Positions 21,487-31,800 of a DNA stretch of 64,000 bases are shown here, piece after piece. Under the pieces are notes generated by a model. That model ran no database searches. It saw only the letters and a program-made list of their open reading frames with translations, and was not told the origin of the DNA. How positions within the stretch are numbered: the first letter of the stretch is position 1; each line of letters opens with the position of its first letter. Source of the DNA: DATFRY01 sp963764695 (lineage in GTDB: Bacteria > Myxococcota_A > Polyangia > Haliangiales > Haliangiaceae). The stretch is taken from assembly GCA_963764695.1 (NCBI GenBank), contig CAVXTW010000007.1:620001-684000 (forward strand), read 5' to 3'. The position numbers were made by a program, and so were the translations under genes.

Positions 21487-22125
21487 GTGAGCAGGTCCCC
21501 GTCCAGCAATCGACCAGATGTGTCCAGCGGCCAGCGTGGCAGCACGATGGTCGTGGCGATGGTTTCGCTCGTCGGACTCATCGGAGTCGGCGGCGTGGCG
21601 CTGCTCGCGACGCAGAGCGATCTGTCCGGCACCGCGCATGACCGCTTCCAGACCGTCGCGCTTCATGCGGCCGAGGCCGGCGTGGCGGCGGCGATGGACG
21701 CGCTGCGCGGCCAGCACGATGCCAGCGACCACTGGAGCACGCTGGTGACGCCGGAGAACCAGGACGTCGAGCTGTGCGACACCGTCGCCGGCAACGGCGT
21801 GCCGCCGGGCGAGGAAGGCTACCTGTTCTCGCCCGATCGCAACGCCTGGTACGAGGTCCAGATCCAGAACAACGTCTCGGACCCGGGCTTCGCCGCCGGC
21901 GACGACGAGGACGCGCGCGTCGTGATCCGCTCGACCGGTCACGGCCCCAACCAGGCCCGGGTGATCCTCGAGGTCGAGGTATCCGGCCGCAACCTCCTGG
22001 TCAACGTCAACCAGATGTGCGCCGGCTACGGCCAGCGCGGCCTGGACGCCGACGGCTCGGGCCGCGACGACTGCATGGGCGTCGTCAACAGCGGCAGCAC
22101 GACCACCTTCCGCCCCACGGAGTGA
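21487..22125 (+). CDS. PilX-like type IV pilus minor component, 212 aa
   Basis: The N-terminus resembles the PilX N-terminal domain: a basic tail, GQRGSTMVVAMVSLVGLIG, then a hydrophobic helix and the motif ALHAAEAGVAAAMDALR. PilX-type proteins are minor pilin-like components that prime pilus assembly with PilV, PilW and PilY1 at the inner membrane. The C-terminal half is a soluble Asp/Gly-rich domain with a Cys pair. It is the first gene of a same-strand pilus cluster that runs to 32249. The next gene begins five bases after its stop. Confidence 0.85.
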   Translation: MSRSPSSNRPDVSSGQRGSTMVVAMVSLVGLIGVGGVALLATQSDLSGTAHDRFQTVALHAAEAGVAAAMDALRGQHDASDHWSTLVTPENQDVELCDTVAGNGVPPGEEGYLFSPDRNAWYEVQIQNNVSDPGFAAGDDEDARVVIRSTGHGPNQARVILEVEVSGRNLLVNVNQMCAGYGQRGLDADGSGRDDCMGVVNSGSTTTFRPTE

Positions 22126-22130
22126 CCCGA

Positions 22131-22616
22131 ATGGCGACCGTGCAGCAGATCGCAACGAGATCGGGGGCGCCGCGGGCGCGGCTCGAGGGCCAGCAGGGCT
22201 TCACGATGATCGAGGTCCTGATCACGCTGGCGGTCACGCTGATCGGCCTGGCCGGGCTGATGACCCTGCACCACGTCGTCACCGACGGCACCGGCAGCGC
22301 GGCGCGCATGGCCGAGGCGTCCGGCATCGCCGAGACCGCCCTCGAGGAGGTGCGCCAGCTCGCCTTCACGCGCATCGAAAGTCAGTTCGGCCCGCCGCCC
22401 GTCGACGTCGAGCTGGAGCAGGCGGCCGGCAAGGGGGAGCGGGTGTACGACCGCCGCCTCCTGATCGAGCCGCTCGACGAGGTCTCGGCGGATCTGTTCC
22501 GCGTGCGCATCGAGGTGTCGTGGACCGACGACGGCGCCGCGGCCGGCTCCGACGACGGCAGCCACGATCACACCTTCGTGCTCGAGACCTTCCGCACCCG
22601 CCAGGAGGCGATGTGA
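22131..22616 (+). CDS. PilV-like minor pilin with prepilin leader, 161 aa
   Basis: A classical type III (prepilin) leader is present: QQGFTMIEVLITLAVTLIG, cleaved after Gly by prepilin peptidase with Glu at mature position 5. A hydrophobic helix and a small globular domain follow. PilV-type pilins form part of the priming complex at the tip of type IV pili. The ATG at 22131 follows the pilX stop closely. The stop overlaps the GTG start of the pilW-like gene (GTGA), so translation is coupled. Confidence 0.87.
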   Translation: MATVQQIATRSGAPRARLEGQQGFTMIEVLITLAVTLIGLAGLMTLHHVVTDGTGSAARMAEASGIAETALEEVRQLAFTRIESQFGPPPVDVELEQAAGKGERVYDRRLLIEPLDEVSADLFRVRIEVSWTDDGAAAGSDDGSHDHTFVLETFRTRQEAM

Positions 22617-23792
22617 CGGCCCGCCGGGACCGCCGCCGCGACCGGACACAGCGCGGCTTCACCGTCATCGAGCTGATGATCGGGATGCTCCTGACCGGGA
22701 TCATCCTCAGCTTCGTCTTCATCGTGTCGGGCAAGATGTTCAACTGCCTACCTGGGCCAGACCCAGGTGTCGGACCTGCAGCAGACCCTGCGCACCGTGC
22801 GCGCCGCCATCGCGGCCGACGTGCGCCAGGCCGGCTTCTTCGTCTCCAACGGCTTTCGCACCGCCGCGTTCGGCGACACCGACGAGCTGGTGCGGCCGCT
22901 GCAGATCGTCAACGACGCGGACGGCTCCGGCCCCGACCTGGTGCGCATCTACTACGCCGACGCCACCGCCGGCTCGCGCGTGCGCGCCATCGACGAGGCG
23001 GCGCGCAGCTTCGCCGAGGTCGACTCGACGGCCAGCTTCGCCGACGGCGACGTGGTGGTCATGGTGAACTCCGCCATCACGCCGGCCGGCGAGAACAACC
23101 CGACCGGCCAGGTGGTCTACGCCGCCTGCGTGGTCAAGGTGACCAGCATCGACGCCGGCGCGCCCGGCCGTCTGAACTTCACCGCCGGCGGCGACGGCGA
23201 CCCGTACAACACCGCCGACAACGCGCAGTGCGCCGAGGTGACCTCCGCCACCGCCAACGAGGATCCGGTGCCGGACACGGTGGTGTACCGCTTCGTCGGG
23301 CGCAGCTACCGCATCGACCCGGAGCGCAAGGAGTCGGCGGTGCTGCAGGGCTCACCCAGCGGCGAGATGGTGGAGGACGACTGGACCGACCTGGCCCTCG
23401 GGGTCAGCACCATCCAGATCGCCAGCCGCTACTTCGAGAACGACGACACCGTCAACCTGGATGGAGACGGCGACCCGGAGCTGGACTGGTACTCGTCGGA
23501 GGGCCAGGAGACGCCGGATCCGAGCGGCGAGCGACCGGCCGGCGCGAACCTGATCGAGCTGCGCGTGAGCGTGGAGGCGCGCACCCAGCGCGGCACGCGC
23601 TCCGTGTCGACCTCGCGCACCGCCAACATGAGCGACGAGGATGTGCCGGCGCACAACCCGGTCGGCGACTGGCCGGGCGTGGAGCTGGCCGGCGTCGCCG
23701 ACGACGAGCGCCCGGACGGCTACACGGGCGATCATCTCTATCGCTCGGCCGAGGCGCTCATCGATCTGCGCAACCTGGGAGTGGGGGAATGA
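22613..23792 (+). CDS. PilW-like minor pilin, reading frame interrupted by one extra base
   Basis: The first part from the GTG at 22613 encodes a prepilin leader and helix (RGFTVIELMIGMLLTGIIL...GKMFN). The rest is in the +1 frame, starting YLGQTQVSDLQQTL and running to 23792. Removing the T at 22745 (AAC-T-GCC) joins both into one protein of about 392 residues with a typical PilW layout. The downstream part is Asp/Gly-rich and ends in SAEALIDLRNLGVGE. Whether this is a sequence error, a mutation or recoding cannot be decided here. As read, the N-terminal part would end soon after the membrane helix. Its stop overlaps the next start (ATGA). Confidence 0.8.
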
Positions 23793-24374
23793 GGCGAGCG
23801 CTCGCGACGCCGCCCGAGAGCGGCTTCACCCTGACCGAGCTCATGGTCACAGTCGCCATCGTCGGCATCCTGTTCGACCGGCGCGGTGGTCACGCTGCGG
23901 CGGCCCCAGGATCCGGGCCACGGCGCCATCCGTGTGGCCAACGCGCTGCGCCAGTGCAGCCGGCTGGCCGAGGCGCGCGGGCCGGTTCGCTCCGGCGTGG
24001 CGCTGGCGCTGGGCAGCGCGGCGCGGGCCCGCCTGGTGCTGCGGCCGGAGCTGGGCAGCAGCGCGCAGGATGTGGCCGTCGAGGTCCTCGTGGAGGAAGA
24101 GGAGCCGTCCACCGCCGCGAGCTGGGCTCCGGCCAGCCGCTTCCGCTTCTCCGGTGCCATCCGGGTGGCGGGCTATCGCGCGTCGGGCGAGCTCACCGCC
24201 GGGCTCGGTCCCCAGGTGATGGTGGGAACCAGCGAGGTGGTCGTCGAGTGCATGCCCAACGGCTCCGCCGATGCGATGACCTTCTATCTCGACAGCGATG
24301 GCAGCGCCTCGGAGCGAGCGCGCGTGGTCGTGCTCCCGCTCCGGGGCGAGCCGGTGACGATGGACGGCTGGTGA
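23789..24374 (+). CDS. FimT/GspH-like minor pilin, reading frame interrupted by one extra base
   Basis: The start ATG at 23789 overlaps the previous stop. The leader ESGFTLTELMVTVAIVGIL is a good prepilin signal with Glu5. Then the frame breaks. Removing one T in the TT at 23873-23874 restores STGAVVTLRRPQDPGHGAIRV and the remaining 160 residues up to 24374, giving about 194 residues. The C-terminal part has the beta-rich, single-Cys look of FimT/GspH pilins. The break lies at nearly the same place as in the PilW-like gene, just after the helix. Confidence 0.78.
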
Positions 24375-24400
24375 CGGTCAGAGATCCCAGGAATGGTCCC

Positions 24401-25300
24401 ATGAGCCGAGATCCGGGCGGTTCCTCTGCGGGCAGGAGCGCGCGCGCGCGAACGGCGCCGGGCGGCCCTGCCGCCATGCCGGAGCCGCCCGATGCCATGT
24501 TCTGGCTCGATCGCACGCCGCTGCCCGGCGCGCGGCGGCCCGGCCCCGACGACTCGCCGCGCGCGCGCCGGCGGTCGATCCAGGCGCCGCCCAGCACCCA
24601 GTGCCCCAAGTGCGACTCGCCGCTGTCTCCGTCGGAGCCGGCCTGCCCGTCGTGCGGGCTGAAGCGCGTCATGTTCAATCGCTTTCGCGCCAGCGCGTCG
24701 GATCGCGTGCCCGCGGCGCTGGAGAAGCTGTGGCGCGAGGTCGAGGCGCACTGGAGCGACCCGGAGCTGCACGAGCGCTTCCTGGCCCAGGTGTCGCTGT
24801 GTGGCGCCTTCGCGTTCGCCGCGTCGCGCTACCGCAGCGCCGCGCGGCGCCGGCAGAGCGACGCCATCTCCAAGCTCCAGCTCGAGCGCCTGTCGCGCAT
24901 GGTGCATGCGGTCATGGCGGTCTCGGCGGTGCGGGCCGGCGCGCGCGAGCGCGGCGCGCGGCCCTACCGGGCGGTGATGGTGCTGCTGGCCATCATCGTC
25001 CTGGTCGGCGGCGCGGCGGCCATGTTCATGTTCAGCAGGCGCGGCGCGACCCCGGCCAGCGTCGACAGCGTGCCCCCCTCGATCAAGGTCCGGCGCGGGC
25101 GCAACCTGGGCATGGACGGCAAGCCGGCAAGGGCGTTCGGCGGGCTGCGCGCGGCGGGCGCTGCGGGAGCCACGCGCGCCGACGCCGGCGACGAGGCGGA
25201 CGACGGCCAGGCGGACGAGGACGGGGCCGACCAGGCCGACCAGGCCGCTCAGGGAGACCTGCCCGCGGACGACGAGCCCCAGGTCCAGGACGAACGATGA
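24401..25300 (+). CDS. Zinc-ribbon membrane protein in the pilus operon, 299 aa
   Basis: No named family is recognised. The N-terminal 60 residues are Pro/Arg-rich. A zinc ribbon follows, CPKCDSPLSPSEPACPSCG, with two CxxC pairs ten residues apart. Then comes a helical region of about 95 residues and a single membrane helix near residues 190-210 (VMVLLAIIVLVGGAAAMFMF). The C-terminal tail is strongly acidic, rich in Asp/Ala/Gln. The likely topology is a cytoplasmic ribbon with a periplasmic acidic tail. The ATG at 24401 has AGGA upstream. Its stop overlaps the start of the first PilY1 gene (ATGA), so a role in pilus assembly or its control is suggested by context only. Confidence 0.8.
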   Translation: MSRDPGGSSAGRSARARTAPGGPAAMPEPPDAMFWLDRTPLPGARRPGPDDSPRARRRSIQAPPSTQCPKCDSPLSPSEPACPSCGLKRVMFNRFRASASDRVPAALEKLWREVEAHWSDPELHERFLAQVSLCGAFAFAASRYRSAARRRQSDAISKLQLERLSRMVHAVMAVSAVRAGARERGARPYRAVMVLLAIIVLVGGAAAMFMFSRRGATPASVDSVPPSIKVRRGRNLGMDGKPARAFGGLRAAGAAGATRADAGDEADDGQADEDGADQADQAAQGDLPADDEPQVQDER

Positions 25301-28300
25301 ACATGAGGCGGTATCTGATGTGGGCCGGCGCCGGCCTGCTCTTGATCGTCGTGTCTCTGGCGTCGCAGCTGGAGGTGGCCGCCGTCGATGTGGTCGACGA
25401 GGGCTGCCCGAAGACCTCGTCGCCGACCGACCAGCAGGGAGCAACCCTGCAGGGCTTCGCCACCTCCGGCTCGAGCGGGGTGGTCTACGACGACGCCGAC
25501 GAGGGCCTCAAGCTCAGCCGGCAGGGCGGCGTGTTCAAGGCCGTCACCGTCGGCATCAGCGACAGCCACAACGTGTCCTGCTCGGCCGACTTCGACGAGG
25601 ACGGCTGGACCGACATGGTGGTCGGGCAGTCGCACAACCGCTTCGTCTACTACTACCGCAACCGCACGTTCGAGAACCCGGAGCCGGACTGGACCGATAC
25701 GTCCGCCATCCGCACGCCCAAGTTCACCCTGACCACGACCATCGAGACCGCGCTGGCCACCGGCACGGAGCACGCCGGCATGGTGTGCGGCGACTACGAC
25801 GGCGACGGGCACCAGGACTTCTTCTACTACAAGGCGGCCAGCGAGAACGCGGCGCCCAACATCCAGCGCCTGTACCGCGGCAAGGGCGACGGCACCTTCC
25901 ACACGCCGACCGCTCCCCTGGTCACCCCGTCGCAGCTGCCCTACTTCGGACAGACCTCGACCAACGCCATCGCCTACGACTACAACGGCGATGGCTGGCT
26001 CGACATCCTGTACGGCGGCAAGAAGACCAGCGCGGCGACCAGCGGCTGCGTGGTGGCGCTGCTCAACAACTGCCCCACGGTGCACCAGCCCGGCACCGCC
26101 TGCGACTCCACCCCGCAGTTCACCGTCGCCGACATCATCACCGGGCAGAACTTCGGCGCCAAGGGCATCAACGCTCTGACCGCCGCCGACTTCACCGGCG
26201 ACGGCGTGCTCGACATCCTGGGCGGCTCGCCGAGCCAGTGCTCGAACTTCAGCCTGTGGCCCGGCCTGCCCGGCGGTGGCTTCAGCTCCACACCGCAGTC
26301 GGTGCCGTCGGTGGGCGGCGCCTCGGCGCTGATCTCGGCCGACTTCTCGCTCGACGGCAAGCCGGACATGGCGTGGGGCCGCGACGGCTTCAACTGCTCG
26401 TCGCAGGGCGGCAAGGCCTACTACTACCAGAACAACGGCACCGCGACCCCGTTCTCGGGCGGCTTCACCACGCAGCTCTCCGAGTACAACGTCGCCGTGG
26501 CCGGCACCGGCGTGGCGCTGACCGACTACGACCTCGGCACCGTGCTCGACTACGATCACGATCCCGACCGCACCATCGACGCGATCATCGCGGATGGCAA
26601 CAACTCCGGCCAGTACCTCCTGTTCGCCAACCGCGTCGTCGCCCAGTACGTCGCCTGTGGCGACATCGCGTCGGGCGTGCTCGACCTGGGCGACCTGGCC
26701 GACGAGGAGATGGTGGTCACCGCCGCGCGCATCTCGCCCACCATGATCGTGCCGGCCGGCACCTCGGTCACCTTCTACATGTCGAACGAGGACCCGGCCG
26801 ACTGGCAGCTGGCCTCCCCCTGCGTCGACGACGCCACCGACTACTGCGTGTCGTTTCCGCGCCCGGTGGGCCGCACGGTCCGGTGGAAGGCCACCCTGTG
26901 CTCGAACGTCACGCGCACCATCACGCCGCTCATCACCGAGGTCGAGATCAACTACGACTACACGCTCGCCGAGGAGCACTTCCGCGGCGGCGTGGTGGTG
27001 GACGACGGCGTGGCCTACGTGGGCGCCTTCCGCCAGCCCGGCGACCGCGGCCACTTCTACGCCACCAACGCCGGCCTGACCGAGACCTACTGGGACGCCG
27101 GCCGCGAGCTCGACGAGATGGACGACGACGACCGCAGCATGTACACGGTCACCAGCGCCGGCGCGCGCGTCGACTTCGACCACGCGGCGGCCAGCGGCAC
27201 CGCCCTGCGCGACGCCCTGGGCGTGGCCAGCCAGGCCCAGGCCGAGGCCCTCGTGCAGTGGCAGCGCTCGGCCCGCTTCGGCCTGAGCGGCGGCGGCTTT
27301 CAGAAGACCCGGCTGGGCGCGGTCGAGACATCGACTCCTGCCATCATCAGCCCGCCGACCCGGCCGCTCTGGTACCCGTACCTGGGCCCCCAGGCCAAGC
27401 AAGAGGTTGACGCCTTCATCACCAAGCACGGCGACCGCCCGGTTCTGGCGCTGTTCGGCTCCAAGGACGGGCCGCTCCACGCGGTGATCAACCGGCCGGA
27501 CGACATCGCCAACAACAGCAACGGCGCCGAGGCCTGGGCCTGGATTCCCGGCCGGGTGGCCGCCCGGCTGGGAGCCGACAGGGCCGGTGAGACCGCCACC
27601 GCCTTCGTCGACGGCGCGCCGGCGCTCTCCGACGTGCGCCTGGCCGACGGCAAGCTGCACACCGTCGCCGTGGTACCGGGCGGCAACGGCTCGAGCGCGG
27701 TGTTCGCCCTCGATGTGACCGACACGGTCGACCCGGACTCGGGCGCCGTGACCGGCCCGAAGCCGCTGTGGGAGGTGCTGCCCGGCGAGGAGCTGGCCGG
27801 CCAGGGCCGGGCCAAGCCGGCGGTGGCGCGGGTGACCGTCGGAGGGGCCGAGAAGTACATCGCCATCCTGGCCACCGGGCTGGCGCGCGACAACCCGAGC
27901 CCCCCCTACACCAAGGGGCGCGATGTCATCGCGGTCAACGTCTCGACCGGCGCGCGGATGTGGCGCTTCCGCGCCGCCTGCCCGGTGACCAGCGACCCGG
28001 TGGTGTTCGAGACCGACGACGACGCCGAGCCGGGTGGGCCCAAGCTGGACGGTTACGCCGACCGCCTGGTCCTCGCCGACACATGCGGCTTCGTCTACAA
28101 GCTCGATCCGGCGGCCTCCCTGCCCGGCTCCGGTTCGGGGGATGGCTGGCTCGACTCGAGCGGGCTGGGCGACGTCGCGACCGGCACGACCGATCCGGCC
28201 GGGCAGCCGGTCGAGGCGCTGTTCTCGACCCGCTACACCAGCGGCGCGGTAGGCGGCGAGCGACCGATCGCCGGCACCATCGGCACCCGCAGCGACGCGA

Positions 28301-28800
28301 CCGGGCGCGTGGTGCTGTTCTTCGGCACCGGCGGGCTGGAGAGCTACGACCCGGCCCAGCGCAACGAGTTCTACGCGGTCTACGCCGACACCGGCGCCAT
28401 CCGCAACAAGCTGACCGGCGACTGCGTCGATGGCTCGTGCGAGAAGTTCTACGGCGGCGTCGTGGTGTCCACCGACCAGGTGCTGCTGACCCGCGCAACC
28501 GATCCGCCCATCGGCACCCAGACCTGCGAGCTGGGCAGCTCCGAGGTGACCGGCGTCGATCTCGATGACCTGTCGCTCGAGCTGGCCGTGACCACCGGTT
28601 CGGCCTCGGTGTCGGCCCTGTACGGGCATGCCGGCGCGGTCTACTTCACCACGCTGGCCGGCGACATCGTCCGGGTCGGCACGCCGGTGGCCTCGGAGGC
28701 CGGCGGCGAATCAGGCGGCGATGACGACGACGGCGGAGGAGACGGCGGCGGCCCGACCTCGAACGCGCTGGGCATCCTCGGCTGGCGGCAGGTTCTTTGA
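25297..28800 (+). CDS. PilY1-like pilus tip protein with FG-GAP/VCBS-like N-terminal repeats, copy A, 1167 aa
   Basis: This is a secreted protein with an N-terminal signal (AGAGLLLIVVSLASQLEVAA). Residues 95-360 contain five Asp-rich motifs about 50-70 residues apart: DFDEDGWTD, DYDGDGHQD, DYNGDGWLD, DFTGDGVLD and DFSLDGKPD. These are typical of calcium-binding FG-GAP/VCBS beta-propeller repeats. The rest matches PilY1, including PVLALFGSKDGPLHAV, ARDNPSPPYTKGRDVIAV and a second Asp-rich site ETDDDAEPGG, then a disordered Asp/Gly linker and the end ALGILGWRQVL. PilY1 proteins sit at the pilus tip and act in adhesion, surface sensing and pilus extension. The ATG overlaps the upstream stop. It is intact, unlike copy B. 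Confidence 0.9.
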   Translation: MNMRRYLMWAGAGLLLIVVSLASQLEVAAVDVVDEGCPKTSSPTDQQGATLQGFATSGSSGVVYDDADEGLKLSRQGGVFKAVTVGISDSHNVSCSADFDEDGWTDMVVGQSHNRFVYYYRNRTFENPEPDWTDTSAIRTPKFTLTTTIETALATGTEHAGMVCGDYDGDGHQDFFYYKAASENAAPNIQRLYRGKGDGTFHTPTAPLVTPSQLPYFGQTSTNAIAYDYNGDGWLDILYGGKKTSAATSGCVVALLNNCPTVHQPGTACDSTPQFTVADIITGQNFGAKGINALTAADFTGDGVLDILGGSPSQCSNFSLWPGLPGGGFSSTPQSVPSVGGASALISADFSLDGKPDMAWGRDGFNCSSQGGKAYYYQNNGTATPFSGGFTTQLSEYNVAVAGTGVALTDYDLGTVLDYDHDPDRTIDAIIADGNNSGQYLLFANRVVAQYVACGDIASGVLDLGDLADEEMVVTAARISPTMIVPAGTSVTFYMSNEDPADWQLASPCVDDATDYCVSFPRPVGRTVRWKATLCSNVTRTITPLITEVEINYDYTLAEEHFRGGVVVDDGVAYVGAFRQPGDRGHFYATNAGLTETYWDAGRELDEMDDDDRSMYTVTSAGARVDFDHAAASGTALRDALGVASQAQAEALVQWQRSARFGLSGGGFQKTRLGAVETSTPAIISPPTRPLWYPYLGPQAKQEVDAFITKHGDRPVLALFGSKDGPLHAVINRPDDIANNSNGAEAWAWIPGRVAARLGADRAGETATAFVDGAPALSDVRLADGKLHTVAVVPGGNGSSAVFALDVTDTVDPDSGAVTGPKPLWEVLPGEELAGQGRAKPAVARVTVGGAEKYIAILATGLARDNPSPPYTKGRDVIAVNVSTGARMWRFRAACPVTSDPVVFETDDDAEPGGPKLDGYADRLVLADTCGFVYKLDPAASLPGSGSGDGWLDSSGLGDVATGTTDPAGQPVEALFSTRYTSGAVGGERPIAGTIGTRSDATGRVVLFFGTGGLESYDPAQRNEFYAVYADTGAIRNKLTGDCVDGSCEKFYGGVVVSTDQVLLTRATDPPIGTQTCELGSSEVTGVDLDDLSLELAVTTGSASVSALYGHAGAVYFTTLAGDIVRVGTPVASEAGGESGGDDDDGGGDGGGPTSNALGILGWRQVL

Positions 28801-28816
28801 AGGCAGGAGACGTGTA

Positions 28817-31800
28817 ATGCGTGGATTCACCCTGGCGGCGTGCTGCACGGCGATCATCGCCCTGTCGCTCGCCATTGGCCCCGACGTGCGCGCCATCGAC
28901 GTGGTGGACGAGGGGTGCCCGAAGACGTCGGACACGACCGATCATGAGGGCACCACCTTGCAGACCTTCGCCGCGTCCGGCTCCGGAGGTGTCGTCTACG
29001 ACGGCGGCGACCACAGCCTGAAGCTCAACCAGGAAGGCGGCATCTTCTCGTCGCGGTTCTTCGGCGCCACCGGGACCCCGCAGTACACCTGCTCGGCCGA
29101 CTTCGACAAGGACGGCTGGAGCGACTTCGCGGCGGCAACCGCCGACGGCAAGTCCTTCGGCTTCTACCGCAACCTCACCTCCCAGAACCTCGTGCTGTAC
29201 CCCCCCGACTGGTCCAACCCGGCCTACGTGCTGCCGCCCAAGTTCGGCCTGCTGGGCGGCGCCTACTTCTACACCGCCGCCACCGCCAGCAACGGCGGCG
29301 GCGCGGCGGCGTGCGGCGACTTCAACCAGGACGGCAACCAGGACTTCGCCGTCGTCCTCGAGGACGGCGACAACGGCGGGCCGGCCACATTCGCCCGCAT
29401 GTTCCTGGGCAACGGCAACGGCACCTTCCAGACGCCCTACGACCTGTCCACCAGCTGGGCGAGCGACTTCGCGGAGATCAAGTGGGACGGGAACATGGTC
29501 GCCACCGACTACAACGGCGACGGCAAGCTCGATCTCCTGTTCGGCGCCTACGACGCGGGCGGCGGCTTCGTCCGCGTGTTCCTCAACGACGGCACCAGCT
29601 CGCCCAAGTTCTCGCCGTCCACCTTCCTGGTGCAGAGCGCCGGCCTGGGCACCTACGGCGTCCAGGCCATCGCGTGGGTCGACTTCACCGGCGACGGGCG
29701 CCGGGACCTGGCCATCGCCGGCAAGTCCGCCACCAAGATCAAGATCTACCCGGGCCTGGCCGGCGGCGGCGTGTCCGGCACCGCGCAGCAGGTCAACTCG
29801 ATCACCGGCGAGGCCATGCTGATGGGCGCCGACTTCTCGCTCGACGGCAAGAATGACCTCATCATGGCCACCGACGGCAACAGCGGCCAGGTCTACTACT
29901 ACAAGAACAACGGCACCGCGACCCCGTTCTCGGACGGCGTCAACCAGATCCTGACCGAGACGTTCGGCGACTTCGACACCGGCTTCCTGTTCAACTACGA
30001 CAACGATCCGTACGGCAGCATGGACCTCATGCTGGCCGACGGCAATGGCACCGGCTACGCCACCTTCGCCAACCGCGTGCTCGCCACCTACGTGGCCTGC
30101 GGCGACATCGCGTCTGGCGTGCTCGACCTGGGCGACCTGTCCGACGAGGAGATGGTCGTCACCGCCGCGCGCATCTCGCCCAACATGGTGGTGCCGGTCG
30201 GTACCTCGGTCACCTTCTACATGTCGAACGAGGACCCGGCTGACTGGCAGCAGGCCTCGCCGTGCGTGGACGACGCCACCGACTACTGCGTGTCGTTCCC
30301 GCACCCGGTCGGCCGCTCGGTCAGGTGGAAGGCCACCATGTGCTCGAACACCGACCGCACCATCACGCCGACCATCACCGAGATCGAGGTCAACTACGAC
30401 TACACGCTGGCCGAGGAGCACTTCCGCGGCGGCGTGGTGGTGGACGACGGCGTGGCCTACGTGGGCGCCTTCCGCCAGCCCGGCGACCGCGGCCACTTCT
30501 ACGCCGCCAATGCCGGTCTGACCGAGGTCTACTGGGACGCGGGCGCCAAGCTCGACGCCACCGACGATTCCGATCGCAAGATGTACACCAGCAGCCTCGA
30601 CGGCACCGAGCGGCTCGACTTCACGTCGGCGGCGACCAGCAACGCCAAGCTGCGCGAGACCCTGGGCGTGGCCACCGCGGCCCAGGCCCAGGAGGTGATC
30701 GCCTGGCAGCGCTCGGCCCGCTTCGGCATCGAGGGCGGCGGAAACGTAAAGACCAGGCTGGGGGCGGTGGAGACCTCGACCCCGGCCATCATCAGCCCGC
30801 CCGACCGCCCGCTCTGGTACTCGTACCTGAGCACCCAGGCCAAGCAGGAGGTCGACGCCTTCATCCAGAAGCACAAGCACCGGCCGGTGCTGGCGCTGTT
30901 CGGCTCCAAGGACGGACCGCTGCACGCGGTGCGCAACGAGCCGGACGACATCGAGGACACCCGCAACGGCACCGAGGCGTGGGCCTTCATCCCGGCCAAG
31001 GTGGCGTCCCGCCTCGTGGCCAACGAGGCCAGCGGCACGGTCACCTCGTTCGTCAACGGCTCGCCCACCCTTGTCGACGTGCGGCTGTCCGACGGCAAGC
31101 TGCACACCGTGGCCATGGTGTCGGGCGGCAACGGGTCGAGCTCGGTCTTCGCGCTCGACGTCACCGACACGGTCAACCCGGCCAGCGGCAACGTCTCGGG
31201 ACCGAAGCCGCTGTGGCACTACCTGCCGGGCGACGAGCTGGCCGGCCAGGGTCGCGCCAAGCCGGCCGCGGCGCGCGTGCTCATCGGCGGGGCCGAGAAG
31301 TACCTCGCCATCCTGGCCACCGGCCTGTCCCGCGACAACCCCAGCCCGCCGTACAGCAAGGGGCGCGACGTGGTCGCCATCGACATCGCCACCGGCCAGC
31401 GCATGTGGCGGTTCCGCACCGCCTGTCCGGTGACCAGCGATCCGGTGGTGTACGAGACCGACGACGACGCCGAGGCGGGCGATCCGGAGCTGGACGGCTA
31501 CGTCGACCGCATGGTCCTGGCCGACGCGTGCGGCTACGTCTACAAGCTCGACCCGGGCGTGTCGCTGCCCGGCGACGGCGCCACCGACGGATGGATCGAC
31601 TCGAGCACGCTCGGCGTCATCGCGACCGGCTCCACCGACGCGGCCGGCCACGCGGTCAAGGCGCTGTTCTCGACCCGCTACACCAGCGGCGCGATCGGCG
31701 GCGAGCGGCCCATCGCCGGCACCATCGGCACCCGCACCGACGCGACCGGCCGCGTGGTGCTGTTCTTCGGCACCGGCGGGCTGGAGAGCTACGACCCGGC

